A DNA stretch of 32,928 nt, from assembly GCA_964567845.1 (NCBI GenBank), contig CAZMOG010000014.1, positions 1-32,928 of the forward strand, given 5' to 3'. Positions 14,693-22,417 of this stretch are shown here, piece after piece; positions within the stretch are counted from its first letter, which is position 1; each line of letters begins with the position of its first letter. The position numbers and the translations under genes are program-made. The notes under the pieces were generated by a model, which saw only the letters and a program-made list of their open reading frames with translations, had not been told where the DNA came from and searched no databases. The stretch is from RGIG9079 sp964567845. GTDB taxonomy: Bacteria > Bacteroidota > Bacteroidia > Bacteroidales > Marinifilaceae.

Positions 14693-16537
14693 ATGAGTCA
14701 AGAGGCACAAGTTATCAAAAAGCATGATGTTGTCATCCGTTTTTCCGGAGATTCCGGCGATGGCATGCAATTAACCGGACAGCAGTTCTCGGATACTACT
14801 GCTTTGTTCGGTAACGATGTGGCAACTTTCCCGGATTATCCGGCAGAGATTAGAGCTCCTCAGGGAACAGTCGGTGGAGTTTCTGGTTTCCAGGTACACA
14901 TTGGAGATGAGAAGATTACAACCCCAGGTGATTATGCAGACGTTTTGATTGCAATGAACCCGGCGGCTTTGAAGGCGAATCTACGTTGGGCAAAGAAGGG
15001 TGGAACAATTATTGTTGATACCGATGCCTTTGTGGATAAGAATTTAGAGAAGGCCGGTTATGATGAGGATCCGTTGGCAAATCAATCTTTGGCAGATTAT
15101 AATGTGATTCCGGTACGAATTACAAGTTTGACAGAGGAGGCTTTGAAGGATTCAGGTCTTGATCAGAAGTCAATAGTTCGTTGTAAGAACATGTTTGCTT
15201 TGGGTATGGTTTATTGGATGTTTGATACACCAACAACTCATACAGAGGAGTTCTTTAACTATAAGTTTGCTAAGAAACCTCAAATAGCTGAGGCTAATAA
15301 AACCGTTCTTAGGGCTGGATTTAATTATGCCGAGAATGTTCATGCGTTGGCATCGCACTTTAAGGTTGCTCCTGCAAATATAGTTAAGGGTAAATATCGG
15401 TCAATTACTGGAAATAAGGCTACTGCATGGGGATTGTTGGCAGCTGCCGAGAAGTCTGGTTTACCATTATTCTGTGGTTCTTATCCAATCACTCCTGCCA
15501 CCGATATTTTGCATGAGTTGGCATTAAGAAGAGATTTGGGAGCCAAAACATATCAGGCAGAGGATGAGATTGCGGGAATTTGTACCGCTATTGGTGCAAG
15601 TTATGCTGGAAACTTTGCTGTAACTACAACTTCAGGACCTGGATTGGCGTTGAAGTCAGAGGCTGCTGGCTTGGCAGTTATGGCTGAGTTGCCATTGGTT
15701 ATTGTAGACGTTCAGCGTGGAGGTCCATCAACAGGTCTTCCTACTAAGACAGAGCAGTCAGACTTGCTACAGGCTTTATATGGAAGAAATGGAGAGTGTC
15801 CAATGCCAGTCGTGGCTGCAAGTACTTCCGGTAACTGTTTCGATTATGCGTATGTTGCCGGAAAGATTGCCCAGGAGCATATGACACCTGTAATTTTGTT
15901 GACTGATGGATTCTTGGCAAACGGAGCTCAACCATGGTTGATTCCTGATATGAATAAGTTGCCTGAGATTAAGGTTCAACGTGCAAAGGCTGGCGAGACA
16001 TATCAGCCATACGCTCGTGATCCGGAGACATTGGTTCGTAAGCATGCAGTTCCAGGAACAAAGGGATGTGAGCATAGAATTGGTGGTTTGGAGAAGATGA
16101 ATATAACAGGTACTATTAGTTATGTTCCTGAGAATCACCAGGTAATGACAGACTTGCGCGAAGCAAAGGTTGCTAAGATTGCAGATTATATTCCAGAGCA
16201 GGAGGTATATGGAAATCCTGACGGCGGCGAGGTTTTGGTTGTTGGATGGGGTGGAACATATGGTCACCTTTACTCTGCTGTTAAGGAGTTGCGCGATGAG
16301 GGTAAAGATGTTAGCTTGGCTCATTTCAACTATATTAACCCTCTTCCGAAGAATACTTTTGATGTACTGGGTAAGTACAAGAAGATTATTGTATGTGAGC
16401 TTAACTTGGGGCAGTTTGCAAGTTATTTGAGAAGCAAGTGTCCTGGAATTAACTTCTACCAATGTAATAAGGTAGCTGGTTTGCCATTCACAGTTGTTGA
16501 GCTTAAGGAGAAGATTTCGGAGTTGTTCAACGCTTAA
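14693..16537 (+). CDS. korA: 2-oxoglutarate:ferredoxin oxidoreductase, alpha subunit with fused gamma domain
   Basis: With KorB it oxidatively decarboxylates a 2-oxoacid (probably 2-oxoglutarate) to the acyl-CoA, reducing ferredoxin, or runs in reverse. The 614-residue product has an N-terminal gamma domain (FSGDSGDGMQ at 17-26). The alpha/pyrimidine domain follows, with GSYPITPATD near 260 and VQRGGPSTGLPTKTEQSD near 340-357. The start at 14693 was chosen over an ATG 30 bases upstream because GGAG precedes it, MSQEAQVIKKHDVVIRFSG looks like the natural N-terminus, and the promoter lies too close to the earlier ATG. The exact substrate (2-oxoglutarate or another 2-oxoacid) is inferred. Confidence 0.93.
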   Translation: MSQEAQVIKKHDVVIRFSGDSGDGMQLTGQQFSDTTALFGNDVATFPDYPAEIRAPQGTVGGVSGFQVHIGDEKITTPGDYADVLIAMNPAALKANLRWAKKGGTIIVDTDAFVDKNLEKAGYDEDPLANQSLADYNVIPVRITSLTEEALKDSGLDQKSIVRCKNMFALGMVYWMFDTPTTHTEEFFNYKFAKKPQIAEANKTVLRAGFNYAENVHALASHFKVAPANIVKGKYRSITGNKATAWGLLAAAEKSGLPLFCGSYPITPATDILHELALRRDLGAKTYQAEDEIAGICTAIGASYAGNFAVTTTSGPGLALKSEAAGLAVMAELPLVIVDVQRGGPSTGLPTKTEQSDLLQALYGRNGECPMPVVAASTSGNCFDYAYVAGKIAQEHMTPVILLTDGFLANGAQPWLIPDMNKLPEIKVQRAKAGETYQPYARDPETLVRKHAVPGTKGCEHRIGGLEKMNITGTISYVPENHQVMTDLREAKVAKIADYIPEQEVYGNPDGGEVLVVGWGGTYGHLYSAVKELRDEGKDVSLAHFNYINPLPKNTFDVLGKYKKIIVCELNLGQFASYLRSKCPGINFYQCNKVAGLPFTVVELKEKISELFNA

Positions 16538-16547
16538 TTTAGAGATT

Positions 16548-17561
16548 ATGTCACAATACAATTATACAGCTAAAGATTTTAAGAGCGATCAGCAGGTTCG
16601 TTGGTGTCCAGGTTGTGGAGACCATGGAATTATAAATTCTGTTCAGAGGGCTATGGCTGAATTGGATTTTCCTAAGGAGTCATGGGCGGTGATTTCAGGA
16701 ATTGGTTGCTCTTCTCGTTTCCCGTACTATATGGGAACATACGGATTTCATACAATTCATGGTCGTGCAGCAGCTATTGCATCAGGAGCTAAGAATGCAA
16801 ATAGAAACTTGAATATTTTGCAAGTTTCAGGAGATGGTGATGCTCTTGCAATTGGCGGTAACCATTTTATCCATTTGATTCGTAGAAATGTAGATATTAC
16901 AACACTTCTATTTAATAATGAGATTTATGGTTTGACTAAGGGGCAGTACTCGCCAACAACAAAGTTAGGAACTAAGACAAAGAGTTCTCCGTACGGAACA
17001 ATCGAAATCCCATTTAACCCCGGAGAGTTGTGCATTGGTGCTCAGGGTAAGTTTTTTGCTCGTTCTATTGATGTGAATGTAGCATTGACAGCCGAGGTTA
17101 TCAAGGCTGGAGTTCTTCACAAGGGCACTTCTATTATTGAGGTGTTGCAGAACTGTGTTATTTTCGCCGACGGTGCGCATGCAGCTGTTACCGATAAGGA
17201 GGTAAAGGAGGATCGTCAGTTGGTTTTGCACCATGGAGAACCTATGATTTTTGGTAAAAATAATGATAAAGGAATTGTTCTTGATCATGGATTGCTAAAG
17301 GTTGTGGAGATTGGTAAGGATGGTATTACCGAGGATGATATTCTGATTCATGATGCTCACGCCGAGGATCCTTCAATCCATTGGATGCTTGTACACATGA
17401 AGGCTCCTGATTTCCCAGTGGCTTTAGGTGTTATTAGAGATGTTCAGGCTAAAACATATGACCAGGCTTTGGATGATCAGATTGCCGAAGTTAAGGCTGT
17501 TTCAAAGATTCGTTGTATGAATGATTTGTTGAATAGCGGTGATACCTGGGAGGTTAAATAA
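16548..17561 (+). CDS. korB: 2-oxoglutarate:ferredoxin oxidoreductase, beta subunit
   Basis: KorB binds thiamine diphosphate and a 4Fe-4S cluster and works with KorA. The 337-residue product starts MSQYNYTAKDF. It has WCPGCGDHGI at 19-28 (cluster cysteines 20 and 23), a further Cys in SGIGCSSRF near residue 54, the thiamine-diphosphate motif GDGDALAIGGNH near 95 and NNEIYGLTKGQYSPTT near 123. The start lies 10 bases after korA. A longer reading from 16494 would overlap korA by 44 bases and add an atypical N-terminus. No separate ferredoxin-like delta subunit is present nearby, so a free ferredoxin presumably accepts the electrons. Confidence 0.93.
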   Translation: MSQYNYTAKDFKSDQQVRWCPGCGDHGIINSVQRAMAELDFPKESWAVISGIGCSSRFPYYMGTYGFHTIHGRAAAIASGAKNANRNLNILQVSGDGDALAIGGNHFIHLIRRNVDITTLLFNNEIYGLTKGQYSPTTKLGTKTKSSPYGTIEIPFNPGELCIGAQGKFFARSIDVNVALTAEVIKAGVLHKGTSIIEVLQNCVIFADGAHAAVTDKEVKEDRQLVLHHGEPMIFGKNNDKGIVLDHGLLKVVEIGKDGITEDDILIHDAHAEDPSIHWMLVHMKAPDFPVALGVIRDVQAKTYDQALDDQIAEVKAVSKIRCMNDLLNSGDTWEVK

Positions 17562-17579
17562 CTAGAATGTCAATATAGT

Positions 17580-17614
17580 AAGAGGGGCACTCAAATGAGT
17601 TGCCCCTCTTTTTT
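17580..17614 (+). terminator. Intrinsic terminator after korB
   Basis: AAGAGGGGC (17580-17588) pairs with GCCCCTCTT (17602-17610). A one-base bulge is followed by an inner ACTC/GAGT helix with an AAAT loop. The T run is 17609-17614. On the minus strand the same hairpin has no real T run, so it serves korB mainly and the convergent gene at best weakly. Confidence 0.9.
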
Positions 17615-17634
17615 GGTATGAATTAAAGTAATGA

Positions 17635-18324
17635 TTACTTTGTGTTCTTTGCTTTAGATATATATTTCTCTAGCTGTACCTGAATGTCATCTGCGTACTC
17701 AGGATACTCAGATGAGATGGTCTCGAATACTTTCACTGCTCCTTCGTTGTCGTTAGCCATCATAAGCGCAAAACCCTTCTTGAACAAGAAGTGAGGGGTT
17801 GTAAGTTTGTTTACATTTGATGATGCAGCCTCGTCATAGCTTGCAGCTGCCTTCTGGTAGTCGCCAAGCTCCATGTATGCATCGCCAATATTTGCCTTTG
17901 CCATGTTACCAAGAAGTGCGTCGCTTGATGAGAACTTCTTAAGGTAATCTATAGCATTTTGATACTCTCCTAACTTTAGGTAGCACACTCCGCAATATAA
18001 ATTTGCCATGTTACCGCTTGGTGTTGAACTGTACTGATCGGCAATATCAAGGAATCCTAGTGCATTACCATCACCGTTAAGTGCTAAGTTAAATGAGTCA
18101 GCCTCAAAATATTGCTGAGCAACATATATTTGATTTTCTGCCTCTTTTACATTTGGCTCGTGGATAAAGTTTTTCCATCCGTAAAATACTCCAAGAATAA
18201 CCAATACTGCAATTACAGCTCTGATTATCAACTTCTGATTCTTCTCGATAAACTGCTCCCCGGCAGTAAGGCTCTTTTCAACCTGCAAGAAGCCATCCTC
18301 TTTTTCGTCTATTTGCTTTGACAT
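17635..18324 (-). CDS. Membrane-anchored tetratricopeptide protein
   Basis: The precise function is unknown. The 229-residue product has a charged N-terminus, one transmembrane helix at about 33-50 (LIIRAVIAVLVILGVFYGW) and then TPR-like helical pairs. The clearest are around residues 110-170 (YCGVCYLKLGEYQNAIDYLKK and IGDAYMELGDYQKAAASYDE). This layout resembles YfgM-type proteins with a periplasmic TPR domain, but homology to YfgM was not tested. The gene is divergent from recF, an arrangement that recurs in Bacteroidales. It converges on korB with 73 bases between stop codons. Confidence 0.85.
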   Translation of the reverse strand: MSKQIDEKEDGFLQVEKSLTAGEQFIEKNQKLIIRAVIAVLVILGVFYGWKNFIHEPNVKEAENQIYVAQQYFEADSFNLALNGDGNALGFLDIADQYSSTPSGNMANLYCGVCYLKLGEYQNAIDYLKKFSSSDALLGNMAKANIGDAYMELGDYQKAAASYDEAASSNVNKLTTPHFLFKKGFALMMANDNEGAVKVFETISSEYPEYADDIQVQLEKYISKAKNTK

Positions 18325-18368
18325 AAGTTTAACTCTTTATAATCTTTTTACCTATTTCAAATTCAATT

Positions 18369-18384
18369 TTGAACAGTTGTTCAA
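18369..18384. repeat. Palindrome in the TPR-recF divergent spacer
   Basis: TTGAACA and TGTTCAA form 7-base inverted arms around GT. The palindrome lies downstream of the presumed minus-strand promoter, within the leader of the TPR gene. It is flanked by further TTGAA/TTCAA words (18361-18390). It could be a protein-binding site or a small RNA hairpin. No T run follows on either strand, so it is not a terminator. Confidence 0.5.
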
Positions 18385-18394
18385 TTTCAAGGTG

Positions 18395-18425
18395 CGAAAT
18401 TACGTTTTTTTCCGCAACTTTCAAA
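18395..18425 (-). promoter_or_regulatory. Tentative promoter for the TPR gene
   Basis: Read on the minus strand: TTTG (complement of 18422-18425), a 19-base spacer and TAATTTCG (complement of 18395-18402), one mismatch from TAnnTTTG. The leader would be about 65 bases. The element lies next to the recF -7 box, so the two promoters face away from each other with almost no separation. Confidence 0.55.
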
Positions 18426-18435
18426 GAATTTCCAA

Positions 18436-18443
18436 TAACTTTG
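18436..18443 (+). promoter_or_regulatory. -7 box for recF, abutting its start codon
   Basis: TAACTTTG matches TAnnTTTG exactly and ends four bases before the recF ATG. No clear TTG occurs at the expected -33 position (about 18414-18416), so the match rests on the -7 element alone. The predicted transcript would have practically no leader. Confidence 0.6.
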
Positions 18444-18447
18444 CCAT

Positions 18448-19551
18448 ATGCAAGTAAAAAGTATTACAATTTCTCAGTTTAAGAACTTGAAGGAGGTGGG
18501 AGTAAGCTTCTCTTCGCGTTTTAATTGCTTTGTCGGCAATAATGGAGCCGGCAAGACAAATATTTTGGATGCTTTGCATCTGTTGTCAATGACAAAGAGT
18601 TTCTTCTCATCGGGCGATGCAATGAATGTTCGTCATGGTGATGATTTTTTTTCTGTGCGAGGGTCCTATTTGCGCGAAGGTGAGGAGTTGGAGTTGTTGT
18701 GTAGTTATACAACCTCGTCCAAAAAGAGTTTTAAACGAAATGGCAAACAGTATGAGCGCTTGAGTGATCATATAGGCTATGTACCATTGGTAATGATCTC
18801 GCCCGAGGATAACGACCTTATTGACTCGGGAAGTGAGACACGTAGAAAGTGGTTGGATATGGCTGTGTCGCAAGGAAATCCGGAATATCTGGTTACCCTG
18901 ATGAAATACAATAAGGTGTTGCAACATAGAAATACACTTTTGAAGGGAATGAATGGAATTGTTCCTCGTGACACCTCGTTGATGGATGTTCTTGATGATC
19001 GTTTGGCAGAGTTTGGTAATGCCATTATTGCTTGGCGAGTAGATTTTTTGAGGCAATTTGAGCCTATCTTTAATGGTTATTATTCTCGAATATCTGCAGA
19101 TAAGGAGAGCGTCTCCTTAAATTATAAATCAACGGTACCTGAAAATAATTTTGAGGCCTCGCTAAAGAAGAATATAATGCGAGATTGTGTATTGGGATAT
19201 ACATCAATTGGTGTCCATCGCGATGATTTGAATATGTTACTGGGAAATTATCCGGTTAAGAAGGTGGGGTCGCAGGGACAAAAAAAGAGCTTTATTGTTG
19301 CTTTGAAGTTTGCACTTTACGATTGGTTGAAGAGAGAAAAGGGTGTAAAGCCTTTGTTGTTGCTCGATGATATTTTTGATAAGCTTGATCCTATAAGGGT
19401 TAATTCTATTTTGAATATTGTTGGAGGCGAGGAGTTCGGTCAGATTTTTATTACCGATACCAAACGCGAGAATGTTCAAGAGATGCTTATGTCGATAGGT
19501 GCAGATTTTAAGATTTTTAATGTAGAGAATGGTCAAGTATCATGGGAATAA
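18448..19551 (+). CDS. recF: DNA replication and repair protein RecF
   Basis: RecF is an SMC-like ATPase that loads RecA at gaps with RecO and RecR. The 367-residue product has Walker A GNNGAGKTN at 30-38, an ABC signature GSQGQKKS near 274 and Walker B LLLLDDIFDKLD near 303, so all ATPase elements are intact. The start is fixed by a TAA 12 bases upstream in frame, inside the promoter. The last ten bases overlap dciA. The linkage to a TPR gene and dciA, and not to dnaA-dnaN-gyrB, is typical of Bacteroidetes. Confidence 0.97.
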   Translation: MQVKSITISQFKNLKEVGVSFSSRFNCFVGNNGAGKTNILDALHLLSMTKSFFSSGDAMNVRHGDDFFSVRGSYLREGEELELLCSYTTSSKKSFKRNGKQYERLSDHIGYVPLVMISPEDNDLIDSGSETRRKWLDMAVSQGNPEYLVTLMKYNKVLQHRNTLLKGMNGIVPRDTSLMDVLDDRLAEFGNAIIAWRVDFLRQFEPIFNGYYSRISADKESVSLNYKSTVPENNFEASLKKNIMRDCVLGYTSIGVHRDDLNMLLGNYPVKKVGSQGQKKSFIVALKFALYDWLKREKGVKPLLLLDDIFDKLDPIRVNSILNIVGGEEFGQIFITDTKRENVQEMLMSIGADFKIFNVENGQVSWE

Positions 19552-19835
19552 GGAATAGTAGGGTACGACACATAGGCGAGTTCTTGAATGATATGTTTGA
19601 GACAGAGGGGCTTGTTGTTTCTGTGACGGCTGTTGATGTTTGTGCGGAGTGGCCGAATGTGGTAGGCAATTTCATTTCGACAAGAAGCAGTGTAAGTTGT
19701 AAAGATGGAGTTTTGTATGTGAAGTGTGCAAGTTCTGTGGTTGCTAAGCAGTTAACAATGAATCGTGATGGTTTGCGTAGCGCATTGAATGCAAAAGTTG
19801 GGCGAGATGTTGTAACAAAAATCATAATAAAGTAG
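19542..19835 (+). CDS. dciA: DciA-like protein (DUF721 family)
   Basis: DciA-type proteins load or assist the replicative helicase DnaB in bacteria that lack DnaC or DnaI. The 97-residue product shows the DUF721 pattern: an N-terminal helix with IGEFLNDMF, an AEWPNVVGNFI segment near residue 35 (W-x-x-V-V-G), and a KH-like strand-helix segment DGVLYVKCASSVVAKQL. It overlaps the 3' end of recF by ten bases, so the two are presumably cotranslated. Length is normal for the short form. Family assignment is from pattern recognition only. Confidence 0.85.
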   Translation: MGIRNSRVRHIGEFLNDMFETEGLVVSVTAVDVCAEWPNVVGNFISTRSSVSCKDGVLYVKCASSVVAKQLTMNRDGLRSALNAKVGRDVVTKIIIK

Positions 19836-19854
19836 GATTAAATTCATAATTCTA

Positions 19855-19862
19855 TATCTTTG
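19855..19862 (+). promoter_or_regulatory. -7 box for the licD-family gene
   Basis: TATCTTTG matches TAnnTTTG and lies 35 bases before the ATG at 19898. No convincing -33 TTG is seen at the right distance, so this is a partial match. It overlaps the end region of dciA's 3' spacer, and no terminator is visible between dciA and this box. Confidence 0.55.
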
Positions 19863-19897
19863 CATAGGAAAAGCAATCTTAATTTAATTTGTTGAGT

Positions 19898-20734
19898 ATG
19901 GCTAAATATGAAATAAGACCTTTACAGATGCGTCTTCTTGATATCTTGATGGTGATTGACAACATGTGTGAAGAGCATAAATTGAGATATTATTTAGTGG
20001 ATGGATCGTTGATAGGAGCAGTTCGTGATAAAGGATTTATTCCGTGGGATGATGATATGGATATTGCTATGCCACGTGAAGATTACGAAAAGTTGATTAC
20101 CAATAGCAAAAAGTGGTTGCCGTCACAGTATGAGTTTGTTTGCTATGAGAATGATCCGAAATATCCTCTCCATTTTGGAAAAATTCAAGATGCAAATACA
20201 ACATTGATTGAGCGTCCCCATTTGTACTATCTAGGAGGAGTGTATGTTGATGTTTTTCCTATTGATGGTGCTCCCGAGGGTAAATTGGCGCAACGACTAT
20301 ATGATATGAAGTATAAGTATTTGACGAAGGTGCTTTATTTCTTGTTCCGTGATCCGTATAGGCATGGACATGGACCATCTTGTTGGATTCCTTTGTTGGT
20401 GCGTAAATGCTATACTTTGGCCGGAATCCAGAGTAAGATTAAGAAGCACATGATGAAGTATGACTTGAACAAGAGTCGTTTAGCCGCAGTTAATCATAAT
20501 GATGGCTTGGGAAGTATGGTTGATAAGGTTGATGTGCTTGGTAATCCTACTCCGATATTGTTTGAAGGTAAAAAAGTTATGGGTATGAAGGATAATCACT
20601 CATACCTTTCCCAGTTGTTTGGTGATTATATGACACCTCCTCCACCGGAGAAGCGTCACCAGCACAATTTTTATTTCATGGATTTGAATCTGCCTTATAA
20701 GAAGTTTGATCCATCAGTCCATGTTCTTGATTAA
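19898..20734 (+). CDS. LicD-family nucleotidyltransferase-fold protein
   Basis: LicD proteins attach phosphocholine or a similar phospho-alcohol from a CDP-activated donor to surface glycans. The 278-residue product has the diagnostic LicD motif at residues 36-56, including GSLIGAVR and the metal-binding acidic run in PWDDDMD. Around residue 120 GGVYVDVFPIDG is also characteristic. The ATG at 19898 is preferred over a TTG nine bases upstream. The 3' end overlaps the convergent cytidylyltransferase gene by 21 bases. Which group is transferred, and to what acceptor, cannot be read from the sequence. Confidence 0.88.
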   Translation: MAKYEIRPLQMRLLDILMVIDNMCEEHKLRYYLVDGSLIGAVRDKGFIPWDDDMDIAMPREDYEKLITNSKKWLPSQYEFVCYENDPKYPLHFGKIQDANTTLIERPHLYYLGGVYVDVFPIDGAPEGKLAQRLYDMKYKYLTKVLYFLFRDPYRHGHGPSCWIPLLVRKCYTLAGIQSKIKKHMMKYDLNKSRLAAVNHNDGLGSMVDKVDVLGNPTPILFEGKKVMGMKDNHSYLSQLFGDYMTPPPPEKRHQHNFYFMDLNLPYKKFDPSVHVLD

Positions 20735-21121
20735 ATCTTTAAGTTGAGAAGACGAGATGCCCTCGGTACGAGGTAAAATGATTACCTCTTTTTGATGCTC
20801 TTTGCAATAGTTGATTGCTGCTTGGAAACCTGCATGTTTCTGGTCCGGTCCTGTTACAAAGACATCAAAATCTACATCTTTTACAATCTGGTCTACTCCG
20901 TGGTAAACAACAACCTCGTTTACATATCGGATAGAACGTACCATATAACAACGCTCTTCTGTACTATAAACAAGATTTGATTCCGGTTTGTACTTTAAAA
21001 CATCGTCTGAGTCTTGTACTGCAACAATGAGCTTGTCTCCCAGGGCTTTGGCCTTGCGGAAAAGTTCTATGTGTCCGATATGCAATAGATCGTAAACACC
21101 AACTGTGAGAATTTTTTTCAT
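20714..21121 (-). CDS. CTP-dependent cytidylyltransferase, TagD-like
   Basis: This family makes CDP-activated alcohols such as CDP-glycerol, CDP-choline or CDP-ethanolamine from the phospho-alcohol and CTP. The 135-residue product is the single-domain size. It has the nucleotide-binding HIGH motif at 14-17 in VGVYDLLHIGHIELFRKAK and the RTEGISSSQLK motif at 118-128 (family RTxGISTT). The substrate cannot be fixed by reading. Its convergence with a LicD-family gene suggests that it could supply the CDP donor. The last 21 bases overlap licD's 3' end, and the licD terminator lies within its coding sequence. Confidence 0.87.
   Translation of the reverse strand: MKKILTVGVYDLLHIGHIELFRKAKALGDKLIVAVQDSDDVLKYKPESNLVYSTEERCYMVRSIRYVNEVVVYHGVDQIVKDVDFDVFVTGPDQKHAGFQAAINYCKEHQKEVIILPRTEGISSSQLKDLIKNMD
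20770..20793 (+). terminator. Intrinsic terminator of the licD-family gene, inside the opposing gene
   Basis: GAGGTAA (20770-20776) pairs with TTACCTC (20782-20788) around AATGA, followed by five T. It lies 36 bases after the plus-strand stop and within coding sequence of the minus-strand cytidylyltransferase. CCTCG at 20761-20765 could pair with CGAGG at 20769-20773 and compete with the stem. On the minus strand no T run follows, so the hairpin should not stop transcription of the cytidylyltransferase. Confidence 0.7.
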
Positions 21122-21141
21122 TCTGTACTCTTATTTTGCGG

Positions 21142-21173
21142 CAAAGGTAGGGTATTTTTGTAGAATGGGCAAA
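21142..21173 (-). promoter_or_regulatory. Promoter for the cytidylyltransferase gene
   Basis: Read on the minus strand: TTTG (complement of 21170-21173), a 20-base spacer and TACCTTTG (complement of 21142-21149). The -7 box lies 20 bases before the start codon, so the leader is short, about 15 bases. Confidence 0.8.
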
Positions 21174-21188
21174 TGTGATTTTATTATT

Positions 21189-21217
21189 TTTGAATTCAAT
21201 ATTTTTTCGTAAGTTTG
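21189..21217 (+). promoter_or_regulatory. Promoter for the glycosyltransferase gene
   Basis: TTTG at 21189-21192, a 17-base spacer and TAAGTTTG at 21210-21217. An AGGAGA at 21230-21235, five bases before the ATG, is a real Shine-Dalgarno-like element, uncommon in this sequence. Confidence 0.7.
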
Positions 21218-21239
21218 CGTACATTTAATAGGAGATCGA

Positions 21240-22379
21240 ATGAAAATAGGATATGATGGTAAGCGTGCTGTTCAGAACTTTACCGGATTAGGTAATTATA
21301 GCCGCTATGTATTGGAGGTATTAAATAGTCATGTCTCGCAAAATGAATATGTATTATATGCGCCTCGTTATCGCTCAAGCAGAGTTTTCGATTCGCTTTT
21401 GAAGAGGTGTCCTTCGTTGCATTGTATCTATCCTACAGGTATATGGCGTAAGCTAAAATCATTATGGCGTGTATGGGGAGTAACATCGAAGTTGCTTTCA
21501 GATGGGGTGAATATATTTCATGGTTTGAGTGGAGAGTTGCCGTTGAATATTGGTCGTGTTCCACAAATAAAGAGTGTGGTAACTGTCCATGATCTTATCT
21601 TTTTGCGCTATCCTTCCTATTATAAGTGGATAGATAGAAAAATCTATACATACAAGTTTAAGAAGGCATGTAAGAATGCGGATGTAATTGTGGCTATTAG
21701 TGAATGTACGAAGAGAGATATAATCTCATATTTCCATATTCCACAAGATAAAATTGAGGTAATATATCAGGGGTGTGATGCATCGTTTACATCGGTAGCA
21801 TCGGATGCCCAAAAGGCAGAGGTGGCTAAAAGGTATTTATTGCCTGAAAAATATATTCTAAATGTGGGCAGTATAGAGGAGCGGAAGAATGTTCTATTGG
21901 CAGTGAAGGCGTTAGAGCAACTCCCAGCTGATATACATATGGTGGTTGTAGGGCGTAGGACTCCATATACCGATATTGTTGAAACTTATGCAAAGAAGCA
22001 TGGAGTAATGGATAGATTGCATATATTGAGTGGTGTTACCTTTAATGACTTGCCGGCAATTTATCAACAAGCCTCTATATTTGTTTATCCTTCGCGGTTT
22101 GAAGGCTTTGGGATTCCTATAATTGAAGCGCTTCATTCGGGAGTGCCGGTAGTTGCGGCAACAGGTTCATGTTTAGAGGAGGCCGGAGGTCCGGATTCAA
22201 TATATCTCCATCCGGATGATGAACAGGCTATGGCTGATGTGTTGAAAGCTCTTATTTCCGATAATGATAAACGAACACGTATGATTGCCCGTGGTAAGGA
22301 GTATGTGGCTCGCTTTTCAGAAGAGAATCACGCAGCTTTATTAAATGATTTGTACGTGCGTTTGTTTGATCAGGGTTAA
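21240..22379 (+). CDS. Glycosyltransferase, GT4 family
   Basis: The product is a GT-B fold glycosyltransferase that probably transfers a sugar from a nucleotide donor to a surface glycan or lipid carrier in the cytoplasm. The 379-residue product has an N-terminal domain with GLGNYSRYV near residue 17 and VTVHDLIFLRYP near 115. The C-terminal donor domain has ILNVGSIEERKN near residue 204 and the EX7E pair E288/E296 in FEGFGIPIIE. Donor sugar and acceptor are unknown. The gene is divergent from the cytidylyltransferase, each with its own promoter. Confidence 0.9.
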   Translation: MKIGYDGKRAVQNFTGLGNYSRYVLEVLNSHVSQNEYVLYAPRYRSSRVFDSLLKRCPSLHCIYPTGIWRKLKSLWRVWGVTSKLLSDGVNIFHGLSGELPLNIGRVPQIKSVVTVHDLIFLRYPSYYKWIDRKIYTYKFKKACKNADVIVAISECTKRDIISYFHIPQDKIEVIYQGCDASFTSVASDAQKAEVAKRYLLPEKYILNVGSIEERKNVLLAVKALEQLPADIHMVVVGRRTPYTDIVETYAKKHGVMDRLHILSGVTFNDLPAIYQQASIFVYPSRFEGFGIPIIEALHSGVPVVAATGSCLEEAGGPDSIYLHPDDEQAMADVLKALISDNDKRTRMIARGKEYVARFSEENHAALLNDLYVRLFDQG

Positions 22380-22417
22380 ATGATGGTACAAATGTTCCAT
22401 ATTAAATGAAATCTCCT

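Noticed and set aside
15776..16561. A 261-codon open frame on the minus strand across korA
   Set aside because: It lies fully opposite a well-supported gene, has no recognisable domain or promoter, and its composition (many Leu, Ser, Asn, Thr) is what an antisense frame of this codon usage gives.
18607..19056. Minus-strand open frame of 149 codons inside recF
   Set aside because: It is the antisense shadow of a complete recF with intact ATPase motifs. It has no promoter or start context of its own.
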